Shown one piece after another: positions 9,661 to 22,350 of a stretch of DNA of 64,000 nucleotides. The first letter of the stretch is position 1. The number at the start of each line of letters is the position of its first letter. Source of the stretch: Gracilaria domingensis (lineage: Eukaryota; Rhodophyta; Florideophyceae; Gracilariales; Gracilariaceae). The translations under genes and the position numbers were made by a program. Location of the stretch: assembly GCA_022539475.1 (NCBI GenBank), contig VCMS01000037.1, positions 1 to 64,000 on the forward strand. The letters run 5' to 3'. The notes under the pieces are model-generated. The model was given only the letters and a program-made list of their open reading frames with translations. It was not told the origin of the DNA and searched no databases.

Positions 9661-12186
9661 TGAGCAGAACACCAGAAGCTTCCGTTTCTCCACTCTATAA
9701 TCCGAACATAACCCCTTCCTTTTCACGCGATTTTGAAGCGCAATCCAGGCTCCACAAAAGTCCAGCAACGCGGACAACCGGGAGACGGAGAGATCCCAAA
9801 CAATCCCGCGAAATGATATTGGCGTCGCTAAGCGGAAGAACCCTCCGTCTGTCGCGACCCAAAGAAGTACTCGACGACGAGCTTTCCGTGTCGGGCTTCC
9901 TGGAAAGAAGTCTGGTTCGAAGTCAGAACTGCGGGCTTTGAAGGCAAAACCGAAACCGAAGCTGGGTGTTAGTACGACCACAACGGAAGTGACAGAGAGC
10001 GAAGTAGTGTTACCACATCACAGCTCAGTGGAGGGGCGGGTTACACGAGACATGGCTGTAGATGAAGTGCCAAGAATGATCGATGATGCGAATGTGGAAG
10101 AGAATGTTGCCGAGAGACGTACGAGAGCGAAAGGAAGACGGACAAGAAATTTGAGAAACAATGTCATCGAAGAAGAGTTGGACAGACATGAAAGAGGAAT
10201 CTCACCTGGTAGGACGAGGCGCATTACAAACGACTCCATTCAACCTCTACGTAGTGGGGACGAAGAAGAAGCCGATGATATACAGCCCACTGCACAGGCG
10301 CTCGCAACATCGCGAAGGGAGGTCAAAAATCGGAACGAACCCCTTCATGCCGATCGTGCTAGTGACGAGGTAGACGTCGATAATATACAGTGTTCTGTAC
10401 CTGCGCCCGCACCGTCGAAGAAGAGTTTCCGGAATGGAAACGATTCCATTTATCCTAAACGTCGTACGAACGAGGAAGAAATCGACGAGATACAGCCTGC
10501 TCCTCGCACGGTCGTACCATCGCAGAATAGGTTCAACCAAATGAGAAGGAAGGGTTCGACCTCGATTTTCTTTGGCGAGATGCGTAGGAAACGGACAGAG
10601 GTGGGGTCAGAGTTACCAACAGAGCCATGTAACGAGAGGGGTCGTAATGTGGCAGGTCGCTGGAAAATTAACCGTACGCTTTCATCTCGTGCTCTTGCTG
10701 GTGTAGAAGAAGAAGGTGAGGAAGATGAAAGCCTAACGCCACGCTACAAGCTGTTGGACAAGATTGGATACTTGAAAGCAGATCTCTTTCGAGTAACCGA
10801 GGATAATCAAAATCTGAAGATGAGCGTAAGAATAGCACAGAAAAGTGTGACGGAACTAGAGCTAAAGGTGGAGGAGTAAGATGTTCTAATACAATCACTT
10901 CGAGAGGCACTGAAGCGAGGAGCAAGACGGAGGGAGCGTGATTCGCACAGGGGAAGGAGAAGATACGAGATTGATGTGAACGACGCGTATGTAGTGGTAG
11001 CGAAGACAGTATACGAGTCCATACAGCGATACGCGAAAGATGAGACAAGGGAATTGTGCTTCGAGATGAGTTCACCGGCGAGAAAGTGGGGGAATCGAAG
11101 TGAGACACGCGGACCTGAGACGGAGTACAGTGTCCTGGTCATTGATGGAAAAGAGATTGTTCCACGCTGTCCAATGGAGGTCGCGATGGAGATGAGAGCG
11201 TATACTCCATCGATTCGTGCTACGAATCATAACTTGCTGATGCAAATCGTGGAGACGGAGGTAATGAAACCTCGTTGGGAATCCATCCGGAAGATGAAAA
11301 TGGAAGAAAACTGCATCAGACAGCTCACCAACGACATATGCTTACGAAAGAGGTTGAAGCAGGCCTTAAGCGAAGCGGTGGGGGTTCGAAAACACCATGC
11401 GAAGGAGAATTTGTTGATGGGGCTAGGGTATGACATGTTAGTGAAGACAACATCTCATGAGAGGGAGAGGAGCATATACCTAAAACGAGCAGAGGAACTA
11501 CGGGAAAAGCTTCTGCCGCTAGATGCAAAAGGGTGTGAGATTCTCTCCACATGGAAACATCCAAAAGAGAGGACATATCATTTTCCGGGTTCAAAATCCA
11601 TGGCGAAGAGAACAAGCCGCAAGACTTGCTGTTTAAAAACTTTCTAAGCCTACAGGTCTTACGAGAGTTCATGGGTTACGATGTGAACCAAAAGGAGTCG
11701 AGAAATGCGGGTGACAAGAACCCGGTGGATGGCACAATAGTGCAGTTGGCGCGTCTAGACGCTTCGATCGCGTCAGTTGTTCGAGCTACAGAGTTTGAAG
11801 GTGGGCGGGGCGGTAAAAGGCAGGTGTTGTTCTCCAACCTTTTCGGAAAGTATGTTGCACAGGCGTTGGAAAGTATACTGATGGCTGTACGAATGAAAAT
11901 GGAGCAGAAGTTTGAAACGGAGTTCAGGAACGACTCAATGGCTCAAGATCCACCCCATGGCAATGATGACCGTGTCGGAACTGTGACATACTGGATACTG
12001 TCTAAGAAGAAGCTATATCTAGCTGTTCGAGAAGATTTATTCATGGAAGAGATTACGAAACATCTTGGAGCCGTATTGGATTCCTACATTGGGTATTGTG
12101 ACCCACGGAATCGCGTATACTTCCCTAGAAGATCAATCGATGAAATCCAAGATAATAATGTGATCGATTGTAATCCGAATGTCTGA
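9661..12186 (+). pseudogene. Unknown repeat and coiled-coil protein gene
   Basis: I do not recognise this gene. The likely start at 9661 opens a Ser/Pro/Arg-rich, low-complexity N-terminus. Near 10225-10545 about 35 residues are repeated three times around the core D-E-x-x-D-x-IQ. A charged helical stretch follows (LLDKIGYLKADLFRVTEDNQ, then SVTELELKVEE), typical of a coiled coil. The C-terminal 400 residues look globular, with VYESIQRYAKDETRELC, LLMGLGYDMLVK and a final segment containing YWILSKKKLYLAVREDLFM. The coding frame changes near 11.6 kb and carries a stop near 10.88 kb, so it is either spliced or decayed. It converges on a transposase-like gene at 12.3-13.5 kb and may be the second gene of the same transposon, as the TNPA-type gene is in CACTA elements. 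That link is inference. Confidence 0.4.
10225..10545 (+). repeat. Three tandem ~105-bp coding repeats
   Basis: Three units of about 105 bases encode diverged 35-residue repeats sharing an acidic core (GDEEEADDIQP, SDEVDVDNIQC and NEEEIDEIQP), then a Pro/Ala/Ser linker and a Ser-x-x-x-Phe/Val-x-Asn motif. Units keep frame with one another, which suggests selection on the protein while they diverged. Confidence 0.6.
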
Positions 12187-12289
12187 GAATAAAGTAGGGC
12201 ACGAGACGGGTGAGGCGTGGACGAGGAGCACGAGATGGAGGACGAGGAGGAGAATATCTAAAGTACATGAACAGTTTATGTTAAGAATA

Positions 12290-13490
12290 TTACGTAGTAG
12301 GAGTATGATGAATGTGCGCTCGAGGGTTACGATAGAATCTGTTAATGTAGAAAAGATGTAATTGCCAGTGAAGGGGAGAGAAAAATGGTCGGGCAGGGTA
12401 GTTTTGACAAATGACGTGTATGGAGCCTTTGATTGAGGACAACGGGAAAAGACCGAACCAAGGAGAGACCGTAGCAGAACGAGGTTTCATCCTTGACGTA
12501 CTTGGATGCACGGTGTGATCATGCTCGTCGTCGGTGGCCCAACGGAGTGATATACAGTTCATAGTTTTATCAACGTTATCCAAGGGCTCTGTCACTTCGA
12601 AGAATCGAACGAAAGCGAGCTCCGATTCAGAGTTGTCTAAGGTCTTGTCCCTGACGCGAAGCAATGCAAATACTTTGCATACCTACGCTGTGGAAAACGT
12701 ACAGTTGGGAGGAGGTGTTCCGTGTACGAAAACCGTGGAGAACTTAGGCAACTTCGAATGTACGAAGGAGGTCGTAGCGAAGATTCGTTCACATATTTGT
12801 ACATCGGGCTTTCTCAGTCTTATGCATCGAAGATCCTGATCGTAATCATCGAGAGAGGGGCAGGAGCCGCTAAGAACGTATGCAGAATTAACGACAGTGA
12901 GTTTGATGTCGTGAGGGTTCTTCAGCTGTTGAATATTTTCTACACAAAGAGTGCGGAAGGAGGTGAGAGCGTCGCGAGATACTTGTTTGATGAACTGCAG
13001 TGTGGTTGTCGAGAAAATTTTTGCGAGAGCCGAAAAAGATACATGTGGATGCGATCGTAGGTACTTGTCAGCTGTGATGATGTCAAAGAGTGAGAAGGAG
13101 TTGCTGTCGCAAACCATGGCTGGAAAGCGGTTGATGAAAGGGATGTGAGAGTTGGAGGAGAGAGAGAAGTGCCTTCTGACCGAAAGGGATTGCAAATAAT
13201 CCTGCGACTCTTGAATGGCGTTCACCGTTTCCTTATGAGCTGTAGTTCGCCTTCGAGAAGTTCGACGATAGTGGTTCTTGAAGAGAAGATGAGCATGTTC
13301 GTACACGCCTGCATCGCCAAAGTGCAGTCCTCCGTATCGCCCTACGTCTGGAATGATATGTTCAAGGAGGTGGAACTTAAGAGTGCAGGGCAGGGCAACG
13401 AGCGAGTGCACCAAAACGGCAACGGTGGGAGCAATGCGCGAGTCCCACTCAAAGATTGTTCCGTTATTCAGTGCCTATCAACAGACACAG
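12290..13490 (-). pseudogene. Transposase-like C-terminal remnant (CACTA/KDZ/Plavaka type?)
   Basis: The minus-strand frame opens near 13490 with GTIFEWDSRIAP and continues with KFHLLEHIIPDVGRYGGLHF, then YEHAHLLFKNHYRRTSRRR. The pattern of a K-x-H-x-L-x-H strand, an arginine-tyrosine-glycine turn, a Glu-His pair and a Lys...Tyr-Arg-x-Thr-Ser motif resembles the last catalytic-core segment of large cut-and-paste transposases (CACTA, Plavaka or KDZ relatives). Which superfamily applies is not clear. Downstream the frame has one stop near 12683 and then continues with ELAFVRFFEV and a beta-rich end. The catalytic aspartates expected upstream are absent from this window, so this is a truncated copy. 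It is a plain DNA-transposon relic that converges with the gene at 9.7-12.2 kb. Confidence 0.4.
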
Positions 13491-13494
13491 CGAA

Positions 13495-16380
13495 ATGACG
13501 GGGTCCAAATCGCCGAGAATCCCGTGAGGGTTCGAAGCGACGGAAACGAAACAGTTGGCAAAGGTGTAGTTCTCGAAAAATCTTATGCGGGTGAATATCA
13601 CAAGCGAAAAGACGCGTGAATGAGCGCCACGCAGTACTCCGATGAGAACAAGACCAGCACACGAAATCAACAGGACGAACCAGGTTTTGCCTTGCTCAAA
13701 GTCCTAGCTGGGTAAAACACGAGCGCACGAGCGCTGCGTATGACCGACACGGCGACAGACTAATTACCAAAGGAAGAAATCCCGAGAGGGTCACAAATAG
13801 GTGCGACCGCGAAACAGCGAGGTAGAGATCACAGCAGTCCCATGGCGGGTCGTCCCACCGATTCGGAACGGGCAGCAGACACATGGGAGTGCTAGAGTTT
13901 CGACTTCTTCAATCTCTGCAAAACGCGAGCGAACGATGTGCCATGGCGAGCCTAAGAACGGAAAAATCCCGTTTGGGTCGACCGTCTGATAAGCGTCGCC
14001 AGAAGCTAGCTCCCGGACACCCAGGATCTCATTTGGGCACAATACGACCGAAACCAGGTTTTCAGTCCGTCCCTAACGCGAGGATTCCACGCAGAGTCCA
14101 GCGACGCCATGCGAGAAAGAACAGGACTAAACCAAACTCGAGCCTCCTAGAGGGGGTGGTACGCCATGCCAGGAATCATGGGTTGAGCCCGTGGTTGGGT
14201 AACAGACTGTCCTTTCGAGGAGAAGCTAGTAGAATCACACCGCATTACGTGGCGGAGCACTTTCCTGTTAGGTCACTGAAGGTACGGTGAAGACGCTCCG
14301 ATGCAGCGAGGCAGTGATTCCCAGCCGGGTCCGTAATGACGGCTGACCTGCGCAGCTTCTATAGAGGAGTCAGTTGCCCAAAGGGCAAACTTCGCCTTCT
14401 CCAGTTATTCCATAAGGCCGCTGCTTATCCTGCGTAGATGTCACTCTGCGCACTTGTCATGTATCTGTAGAAAGGCAGTCCGAACAGGGCGTTCATGTGG
14501 TACGGATACCATTTCCATTATTTCATATAGCCCATCATGGGATTGATCTATCGAAATTAGAAGGGGTCTCGCTGTACTCCATAGAGGGTTGACGTACCTG
14601 TGACCAGTACACGGTTCGAACTGAGAAGCTCTCCGATCCCGGGGAGGGTCTGAGACATAGTACGAATAATTGTACATTCAATCCCGTATTGGTATGTTTC
14701 ACTCAACGGCATTTTTCTGCAGGCGCTTCGGCTTCTCCTGTATTCTCCCGTAGGGTTCGTTCCGATTACGCATTCTGTTGAAACAATGCGCTTCGACGAG
14801 AAACTTTTGTTCCCAATGGGTATAATTTCCTTCCCAGAATCGTACGGAATGAGAGAGAGAGGACCTCGAAGTTGCTTTCCCGAGGAGATATATTTCCTAC
14901 TGACAGGCGTTGGCTTTCTGTACGCACCGAGCTACGGCATCCCATGGCGATGCTGTGCTTTGAAACCAATCGCGTTGGACCGAGGGACAACTTTCATTGG
15001 CCCTGCTGGGAGCTACGAATCGCAGGCGTCCAGCCACTTGTTTGCGGCGATCGAAGGGCTTCTGACATTTTCCGGACGGATCGTATCGTTTCCGCCTTAC
15101 GACGGTTGCTAATCCCGCAGAGTGTACTCTTCTTAACGCGTAGAACCCTGAAGAAGAGCATTTCGAGAAGGTTCCAGGTTCCCTGGGGGGCGGTGGTCCC
15201 GGTGGGCTTTGCTCGCTGCCTGCGACTGCGAAGGATGAGTTCTCTAAGGTGTCTTCCAAATCGGACATGGACGCTCCCTCCAGTGCGGTCCGTCACCGTC
15301 TTTGTATCCGTCGTGGGAATGCTTAGTGCGCCTCAGCTCGTTTGAGTCAATAAAGAGCTTCAGCTTCTCCATTGTGCCTTTTCAGGATGCGTGTTCGCGG
15401 CGTGTTTGCGGTGCGTTCATCCCTTTCGAGGGCCAGCGCGTGCACCTCAGCGGTGCGCGCCTGGTGCGCAGCGTGTGGAACGGCGCATTTGTCGCAAATT
15501 GAGCCTTGATTGGGTCCCCTCCCCTTTTTGGAGTGCTCTTGGACTCCAAGCGCCGAGAGTTCCCGGCCGGATGAGCCGGAGAGACGTTGGTGGCACTCGC
15601 GAGTGTTTACGGCACTGCGCGCTTGCACGCGGCACTTGACAGCAAGGCCGTGGTGTGCACTCTATGCGCGACGGTCAAATAGGCAAATCCTCGATAGGTG
15701 AATAGACCAGCATCGGCTGATTTCCCACAGGGTTACTTGCAAGGCGAATCAAAAAATTCGTGCCCGAAATTACCCTCCCAGATCGGGTTGAAAACTTCGA
15801 TTCTTTGTTTTGCCCGTAGCTCGGAAACGCGGGCGTTTCAGCCGCTCGCAATGCCCGATTTGGTGTGCGCGGCACATCAAAATACTTAGGAATTTTTGAT
15901 CGTGCCAGACCGCGTCCCTACTGGCAATACTGTATACCCAATCGGCTACCCACAGCCGTGTGCCACGTAGCGTTTGGCACGCTTGCAACGGCGCATAGCG
16001 GCGCGCGCGCTTGTGCATGGTCCGCGCGTGTCCCACGTGGGTGATTCGAGAGTGCAACGGGGCGCGCGTGTCCAACTTGGCCGTCCTGTGCGTGCAACGT
16101 CGCATGCCAGCAATGTGACGCGCTGCACAGGGTGTGCAAAGTTCTCAAAAGGTGAACCGCTCGGTATTGCGAGTGTTCCAAGTCGTCCTAGACCATCCTA
16201 AAGGGGTCCAAACTTCTCCAAAAGTGTTGTGAAGCCTTCCAAAGGCGTTCGCGAAACTCATAGGGACTTTGAAAGCGGGCTATCTCGCCGGGAAAAATTG
16301 TGGCCGCCATGGCCGGGGAGAGACTATGCCAAAATTTGCCTTACCCGAAACAGGAAAAGTACTCAAAAGTCCTCGAAGGA
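13495..16380. other. GC-rich stretch without a supported gene
   Basis: About 2.9 kb of GC-rich DNA with many short overlapping open frames on both strands, as expected from base composition alone. None has a recognisable domain. A minus-strand frame near 15430-15630 has a single Cys-x-x-Cys pair, too little for a call. Short phrases such as GAATCCCGTGAGGGT (13530) recur near 19.2 kb and a related CCCGAGAGGGT occurs at 13.79 kb, next to the gypsy-like element. Parts of this stretch may therefore be decayed LTR or untranslated sequence of that family. Confidence 0.4.
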
Positions 16381-16388
16381 GGTTGTGT

Positions 16389-17220
16389 TCAGTTGCGCGA
16401 GCGTGCGCGGTCGCGTCGCGAGCGAAAGCGAGCGAAAAAGTTAAAGAGAATGTTTTTGAGAGGCTCCCAGGAGTCTCTCGAGGGCGGGTACCCGTACCAC
16501 CGGACTTTGACCACTGCAGACTCATCAGCTGGCACACCCTCGTCGAGGGCCTTGTCTACAACCCATTCGTAGGAGTCGTCTCCTTTCTCCTCTATAAGTT
16601 CAGGCGGCAATTCTACGTCGGGATGAGGTATCCCAGAGGAGTCAAGCGCGGTTGTAGGATCGACCGAGACCTGTTTAGGGCCAGTAGACTGTGGCTCAGA
16701 AGGAGCGTTCCCAGTGCTGTCAGACGCTTCGGAAACCGCCGTCGTCGTTCCCTGTGAAGCCGATGCGTGCTGAGGCGACCGTGTCGTGCAGGTCGCCGTC
16801 CAAAGTGGTCAGGGTTTTTTCCGTAGCTTTGGCAACCCGAAAGGGACCAGTTGTCATAGGAAGAATCTTGCGGGAGATATCTTCTTCCTCCGCAGTCTCC
16901 GTTGTCTTCCGCGGAGGGCGGTCTAAAAAGAAGTAGTCCCTAGGGAAAAATGAGAGATGGGCCCGTACACGGGAATCAAAGTTGGCCTTGTAGCTCCGCT
17001 GGACACGGTCCATTGTCGCTTTGGCCTTCGAAAGGAGATACCGAATACGCGCGCATGTGCGACGTTTCAGTGCGACCGAACTCGCATTGTCATACCGAGC
17101 TGGGGAGACAGCGGTAGTTGGGGCGTCCACGGCGATCCCAGGTGGGTGTCGCGTTAGCACCAGGTCAAAAGGTGTCCTCTCTGTGGTTCTATGAACCTGG
17201 GAGTTGTACGCGAAGACCAA
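16389..17220 (-). pseudogene. Integrase C-terminus and chromodomain of gypsy fossil
   Basis: This part of the 16.4-19.5 kb element encodes the tail of a Ty3/gypsy integrase, with the Tyr-Asn-x-x-x-His-x-x-Thr pattern and the basic linker, followed by a chromodomain with the Trp-x-Gly-Tyr-Pro-Pro-Ser-x-Asp-Ser-Trp-Glu pattern. In chromoviruses this module guides integration to marked chromatin. The same kind of chromodomain ends the elements at 58 kb and 63.8 kb. Confidence 0.65.
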
Positions 17221-19541
17221 GGGCTGGACGAAATCATCCCAGTCTTGCTAGAGCTCAGACACGTAATGCCTGAGGCGTCCCAAAAGGGTTCGTCATAGAT
17301 AAAAGAAAAGGAAAGCCTATGAGGGAAAACGGAAAAGATTAACCACGTTGCCCGACAAGGAAGTCAAGGGAAAGAGATTGAATCTCAGAAGGGTGTCCTT
17401 TTCAAGCAGAAACTAATGCGAAGAACCAACGAAAAACAGGTTGAGATTCGTTCGATTCCCAAACTGGGCCTTGAACCGTTTCGGTTATTTCACGACCGTA
17501 ACGCATTTTCAATCGACCCCTCTCCTTCTTAGGCGAGCGCACGGCCTGAGCGCAACCGAGGGCAAGGAAACAGTGCGCAAAATCGTGCACGACTCCAATA
17601 GAAGTGGAGTGGAGCATAAAAAGAGTCCCGTTAGGGTAGTCAAGACTCTGAAAACCTGTACGTTGTCCAACGAACAAGACAAACTGTCCCAGCCAGGGTT
17701 GGCTTTTTTTAAGGAACAAGTAGTGTACAAGCACGTTCACAGAGGAGGGTGTTCCTCGCAACCGGAAAACGTTGTCGAGAACATAATAAAGCAGTCAGTG
17801 ATGGGCGAGTATCCCGTACAGGGTGATCCCAGAATGACATGGGGATTCGATTAGCTTGTGGAACAAGTGTAAATGATTCCCACATGAGGGTACCTGCGCG
17901 AGAAGAGTTAAGAGGTGTAGGACCAGTCCTTGTCCCATATGGGTTCCGAACCGATCCATGCTCCAGAACGGTGGTGACAAAGTCCTAGTTAGGTCATGTT
18001 AGATTTGTCAGGGGTTAGATTAAGGGGGAGAGACAGAAGCATACATTTGATACTTCTGCATTTCGAAGAGCAGAGCTTGGAGCTAAGCGCCTTTAATTAG
18101 TTCCCGTGTTTGGGTAGAATGCTTCGCAAGTCGCAATTCGTCCCGCTCAGGGTCGGAGCAATCCGTCGCTCCACTCGGGCATATCTGACCTCGAGTAAGA
18201 GTCGCCTGAGTCGGAAAAGTCAGGACCCAGAAGGGATGACTTCCTTCGGTTCCGAATTCGGCCTAGGCGTCTCTTTCTTCCCTTTTTGTCGCATCCCAAT
18301 TGGTTCACGCAACCGGTACTCTTCTGTTTCCTTAGAGGAGGAGTTCCCAAGTCGGGTCTATCAATACTGGGGTTCGTGCTGGGTCCAGAATCTGCTTCAT
18401 GTTCAGCAGGGATAGTGGTCGGTTGCCATACCGAGACGGCCGTCTGACGGTGGACAGTTTGCTCGTACCAAATGGGAGCGAGCTGGTGACGGTGCTGTAC
18501 CTCATGTGCACACTGGTCGCCATAGCGCCATCCAGAATTCCGGTGACAGTCATCTTAGAAGTGACCCGCTGGACAAGGGTATCTAGCGGGCCCTCCACTT
18601 CAGCACGAAACCTATGGGGAACACGGCGCTCGACCTCGAGTGTCACCATAGACTCCACGAATGGCCTCAGGGCTATGAGTAGCTCTCCGGTAACGGGTTG
18701 AACCTCACTCCCTGCCGGTCGTTGCGGAGTCCGAACGAGGGTCTCAAGCGCTGCTACTCTGGGGGTCTGCGGTTGCGGAGTCGCTTTTCAAGAGGCATGC
18801 TGGCGCATGGCCTCGAGACGGTTCCGAAAGTCGGTCGGGAAGGACTGACGGAGTATGCGCTCCGGGTCCTCCACGCGTGGTAGAATCCCTCCATGGGCAC
18901 TTCCGGTGCTCGGAGCCCCTGAACCGGGAGCAGGCGGCACTTCGTCAGTGCCGTTATCGCGATGGGGTGGAGCAGGACCGGCGTGTCCATGAGACGATCC
19001 CGCTGAGATCGCCATAACGATAGGCGGAAAGGAATTTTCGTCTGGCTTCCGACAAGATGAACCCAAATGCGGGCAAGTTTGAGAAAGCCCTAGAGAAAAA
19101 AATGAAACGGCGCGGTGGAACCAAAAGATTCGCAACGCGTCGGAAAGGCCCGAGAGGGAAGAAATGATTCGAAAGCGATGAAGCGAATCCCGTGAGGGTC
19201 GAATTAACTAGAAAGACTCGAGAGGGTTATTCTAAGTAAGGAGACCAGTTGTACTACAGCGTCGGCTGTGACAACGTACTGTGCCCTCGTAAAGGAACAA
19301 CTTGCGCAGCACCCAAGCGGAGACGAAGCGTGGAGCACCGGTAGTGACGGAAGGATGACCCTTTGGGAAACTAGACGATAAAGAAATCGGCTAGGGGATG
19401 CTTGAGGTTTACCACTGTGAGCTCTGCCCGGCGGGAGATGCTTAAGTGCACCTCCCACGGGCAGTAGCCACGTGTCGAAAATAATGAACTATCTACCTAT
19501 AAGGGGGGGTCCCGAAGGGCGACACGACAACTGTCACAACC
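16389..19541 (-). mobile_element. Ty3/gypsy chromovirus fossil, internally reduced
   Basis: This element is read on the minus strand. A leader or 5' LTR-like end lies at about 19140-19541, beginning TGTGACAGTTGTCG with a TATA-like CTTATAGG shortly after. A gag-like frame follows near 18330-19010. Only the last part of the integrase is kept (16720-17220), with AYNSQVHRTTERTPFDLVL, a hallmark of Ty3/gypsy integrases. A chromodomain at 16389-16610 (KVRWYGYPPSRDSWEPL) closes the element. Most of pol, including protease, reverse transcriptase and RNase H, was not recognised, so the element is heavily reduced and broken in several places. No matching 3' LTR was found below 16.3 kb. The degree of decay suggests an old insertion. 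Confidence 0.6.
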
Positions 19542-19559
19542 CTACACGTGTGGGACCCG

Positions 19560-21731
19560 AGGTGCACCTTGTGCACACCAACTACTACAAACTACTATTA
19601 TGCAGCCATCGGGAGGTGCATCCCATTGCAAGACATCTATGACAAGATCACCCGGTCTTGTGAACCGACATATCAACTATTTCATCAACTCCCTGGAATT
19701 CTGCTCCGGTCCTATGTACTGCGCACTTAGTACTGAACTACCTGGTTCATTTACCTTCCATGTTAACCACTCCCCGCCTCTCGGTTTCGGCACCCGGTCA
19801 ATTACATTCCTGTTAGCCTGCAAAGTAGAAGGAATGAAATTGTTCTCCTCAAATAGAGTAAGACTGGGTTCCTCCGATGGTCGCAATCCACGCTTCACCC
19901 CCATAAACGGCCTACTCCGTTACGGGCTTTATCCCAAACTTCCGTGGATTTCGGCCAACATTACTTCGATCCCGGATGAACACCAGTGGATTCCCATCCA
20001 CTTTAAACGAAAGCATGAGTTCTCTATTACCTTCGCTTCCACTTTCATCTCTCGTACTCGCCGTTTCTGAGAGTGTCCTGTGCCAAACATGAAACTGTGC
20101 CATGGCACAGAATATAATGAAGTGCCCACCTGACCGAAGCGCAGAACTTATTAAGTCTGCCTTACTGATCATGTCATTCTCACTGAAGACATCGTGAGCA
20201 CTATTCCGTTTGCTCCTCTTCCTTCGAGTGTTAAAGGGAGGGTCTACTTGGACAAGCTGTGCCTCACCCTATAAAATCTCACTTGATTCACAAACGTTTC
20301 ATGTGTGTGCCTCAGGTCTCTCACGTCACAGTTGTACGCTACAAAGTGCGACTTTCTCATCCCCTTCCACACCTTGTCCATATTCATTCGAAGGAGAGTG
20401 GATATCCCTTTCATGGGCGGCTCAATACCAGTCTTTTGGATGTTGTACTAGGCAACCCGAGATTCATGCTCCGCACGATTCAACGGTTTCTCGAAGTTGT
20501 CGCTATCGGAGCTCACGAGGTTCATATGCTCTCGACGAGGTGGGGGTGGGGCAGACTTGGTCCAAGAAGTTTCGGCATTACCGGAAGTTTTAGGAGGAGT
20601 CCTCGGTTCAATATCGGGTTTCGCGTGATTGCCCATATTGGACCCTGCCGCTTGAGGCATATCCTGTATCGGTTCCTATAGCAACTCCGAAAAGTTCTGA
20701 AATCGTGCAGTCAACTCACTGGAGTCAGGACCAAATACGGTATCCATCCGTTTCTCCGAAAACTCTATCCAGTTCCTCATCTGATCAACCCGCAAGCTAT
20801 AGAGGCTATCGTGGGTGCATATGGATTCGAGGTCTGTCAAAAATTCCTTAGCCAGTATTCGGAGGTTTGTATCTCATTCATCGCTCAAGGTCTTCACCGA
20901 TCCACTAGTACTGCTCTGTGTCACATCCTGTTTGTTGAATCGAGTTCTATGGCTTGGCGGGGCATAACCAGACTCCCGTGTCTCTAGCGCTGTATACTTC
21001 AACGTCTGCATATTCATGTAAATGTATGGTTTCAGCATGTGCAGAACCTTCGTATATCCAAGATGAGCCGCAAAACAACTCCATGCCCATACGACCTCAC
21101 AGAAAGCAAATCCCAGTCGATCACAGTTGTCTTTGGAGAACGACAGAAAAGTGGGTATGTACACAGATGGTGCATGGCTCACTTTTCGTTTCTTTTTCGG
21201 TTGTTTCTTCTTCATCATTCTGATGTTGTCGTTCTCTCCCGTTATGTGTCCGAGTTATGATAAGTATATAAAGACCTCAAATGGGTTCACAGTTCTTGGT
21301 GGGTTAAACACTGTCGTCTTCAGAACCTGCTATTTCCTGGTCATGAAATAACCAACCAGGCATCGCACCGGTAGGTATATACCCATATCCCTAGAGAGAA
21401 GGAAATAATCGCGGAGGCTCTGGTCCTCATCCCCGTCCTTCTTGTCAAGAAGCTTCGTTACAAGATATCGCTGTTCCACAGGTTTGTTATTCACAACACT
21501 CTTTCGCAGCTGTTGCAGTGTCAAGTTCTGCAGGTTCTTGGAGTTAGTGGCCTCCTCAAACATCTTCCTTGTCTCCGGAATATCCCTATAGTTCTCGGCG
21601 CGGAACTCTATTAGCCCTCTAGACCCGACGTCCCGTGGCCGATCAGGGCCTCCATCGCTGTTTGCCAACGCATCGCGAAGAACCAAGAAAAGTCTGACAT
21701 ATGCATGGAACGCCGGAGGCGGAGCACTCAT
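19560..21731 (-). pseudogene. Amino-DNA-methyltransferase gene, copy 2 (SET part absent)
   Basis: The leftward gene starts near 21731 with an N-terminal domain matching that of copy 1 (for example YVRLFLVLRDALANS against FLRLFSILLELRNSF). A basic patch, PKKKRKV, lies near 21.19 kb and is identical to the classical SV40-type nuclear localisation signal. The methyltransferase region has motif IV as DPPF near 20233-20245, then ALRSGGHFIIF, and the upstream flank of motif I (RPGDLVID) near 19.65 kb. DPPF is a common variant of DPPY in beta-class enzymes. The SET domain seen in copy 1 is not found: similarity stops near 19.56 kb, where unrelated sequence begins. The gene is broken by several interruptions. 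Confidence 0.55.
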
Positions 21732-22109
21732 ATCGATAGGATGTATCTCCTATCCGTCATCGGTGGAATCCATCGCTTCAACGCAAACAACAGAGGCGAG
21801 CCTTTAAATAGAGACTTACGCCGGGCACCCCCGCTTTCGGCAGCTCCTCCCAGCGCACTGCCAGTCTCGTCCGTGTCCGTGTCCGCTCCCTTCTGACGTC
21901 CGTGTCCGTGTCGCTTTGAGCGGGTGCGATAGAGTCGCGTGTCGGCCACGTCGCGATTCGGAGCTATTTCAAAGGTCGCGTATTGTGCTAATAGTCGCGG
22001 ATCAAGTGGGTGTGAAGCGCTGGTTTTCTCTACTTTGGTATATGTGCACGGCATGTGCAGCGAAATCACTGCGGGAAGTACCGGGGGGTGTGTTTTGGAA
22101 AGTCTTTGG

Positions 22110-22215
22110 AGGGTGCCAGAATGTGGCCAGAACGTGCCCGCGGGCGAGGGGGGGGGTCGGTCGTGTTAGGGTAGATACCCTAACAGGACCGGACCCCCCG
22201 CCCGCTGGCATAAAA
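22110..22215. repeat. Central palindrome 1 of the divergent spacer
   Basis: A GC-rich hairpin: GGTCGGTCGTGTTAGGGTA is followed after two to three bases by its near-complement TACCCTAACAGGACCGGACC, with outer GCCCGCGGGC and CGCCCGC blocks. It is related to the larger palindrome at 22351-22476. Confidence 0.6.
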
Positions 22216-22350
22216 TCGCACATTTTTCAAAAAATCGGCCAGAACGTGCCCGCGGGCGGCGTTTGGAGGATGGAGAAGACGGGTTGGTGCGCTGAGGTGA
22301 GGCGGTGGGTGCAGGAAGTGCCAGTTGGTATGTTTTGGGAGGTCCGGGAA

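Noticed and set aside
15347-15628. Minus-strand frame with a Cys-x-x-Cys pair, considered as a zinc knuckle or gag tail
   Set aside because: Only one Cys pair without the matching His/Cys, in a GC-rich region where all six frames are open.
17440-17475. GTTCGATTCCC word considered as a tRNA B box
   Set aside because: No A box at the right distance and no cloverleaf stems could be formed.
20874-21351. Plus-strand frames with hydrophobic stretches
   Set aside because: They lie opposite the methyltransferase gene of copy 2, whose frame shares sequence with copy 1.
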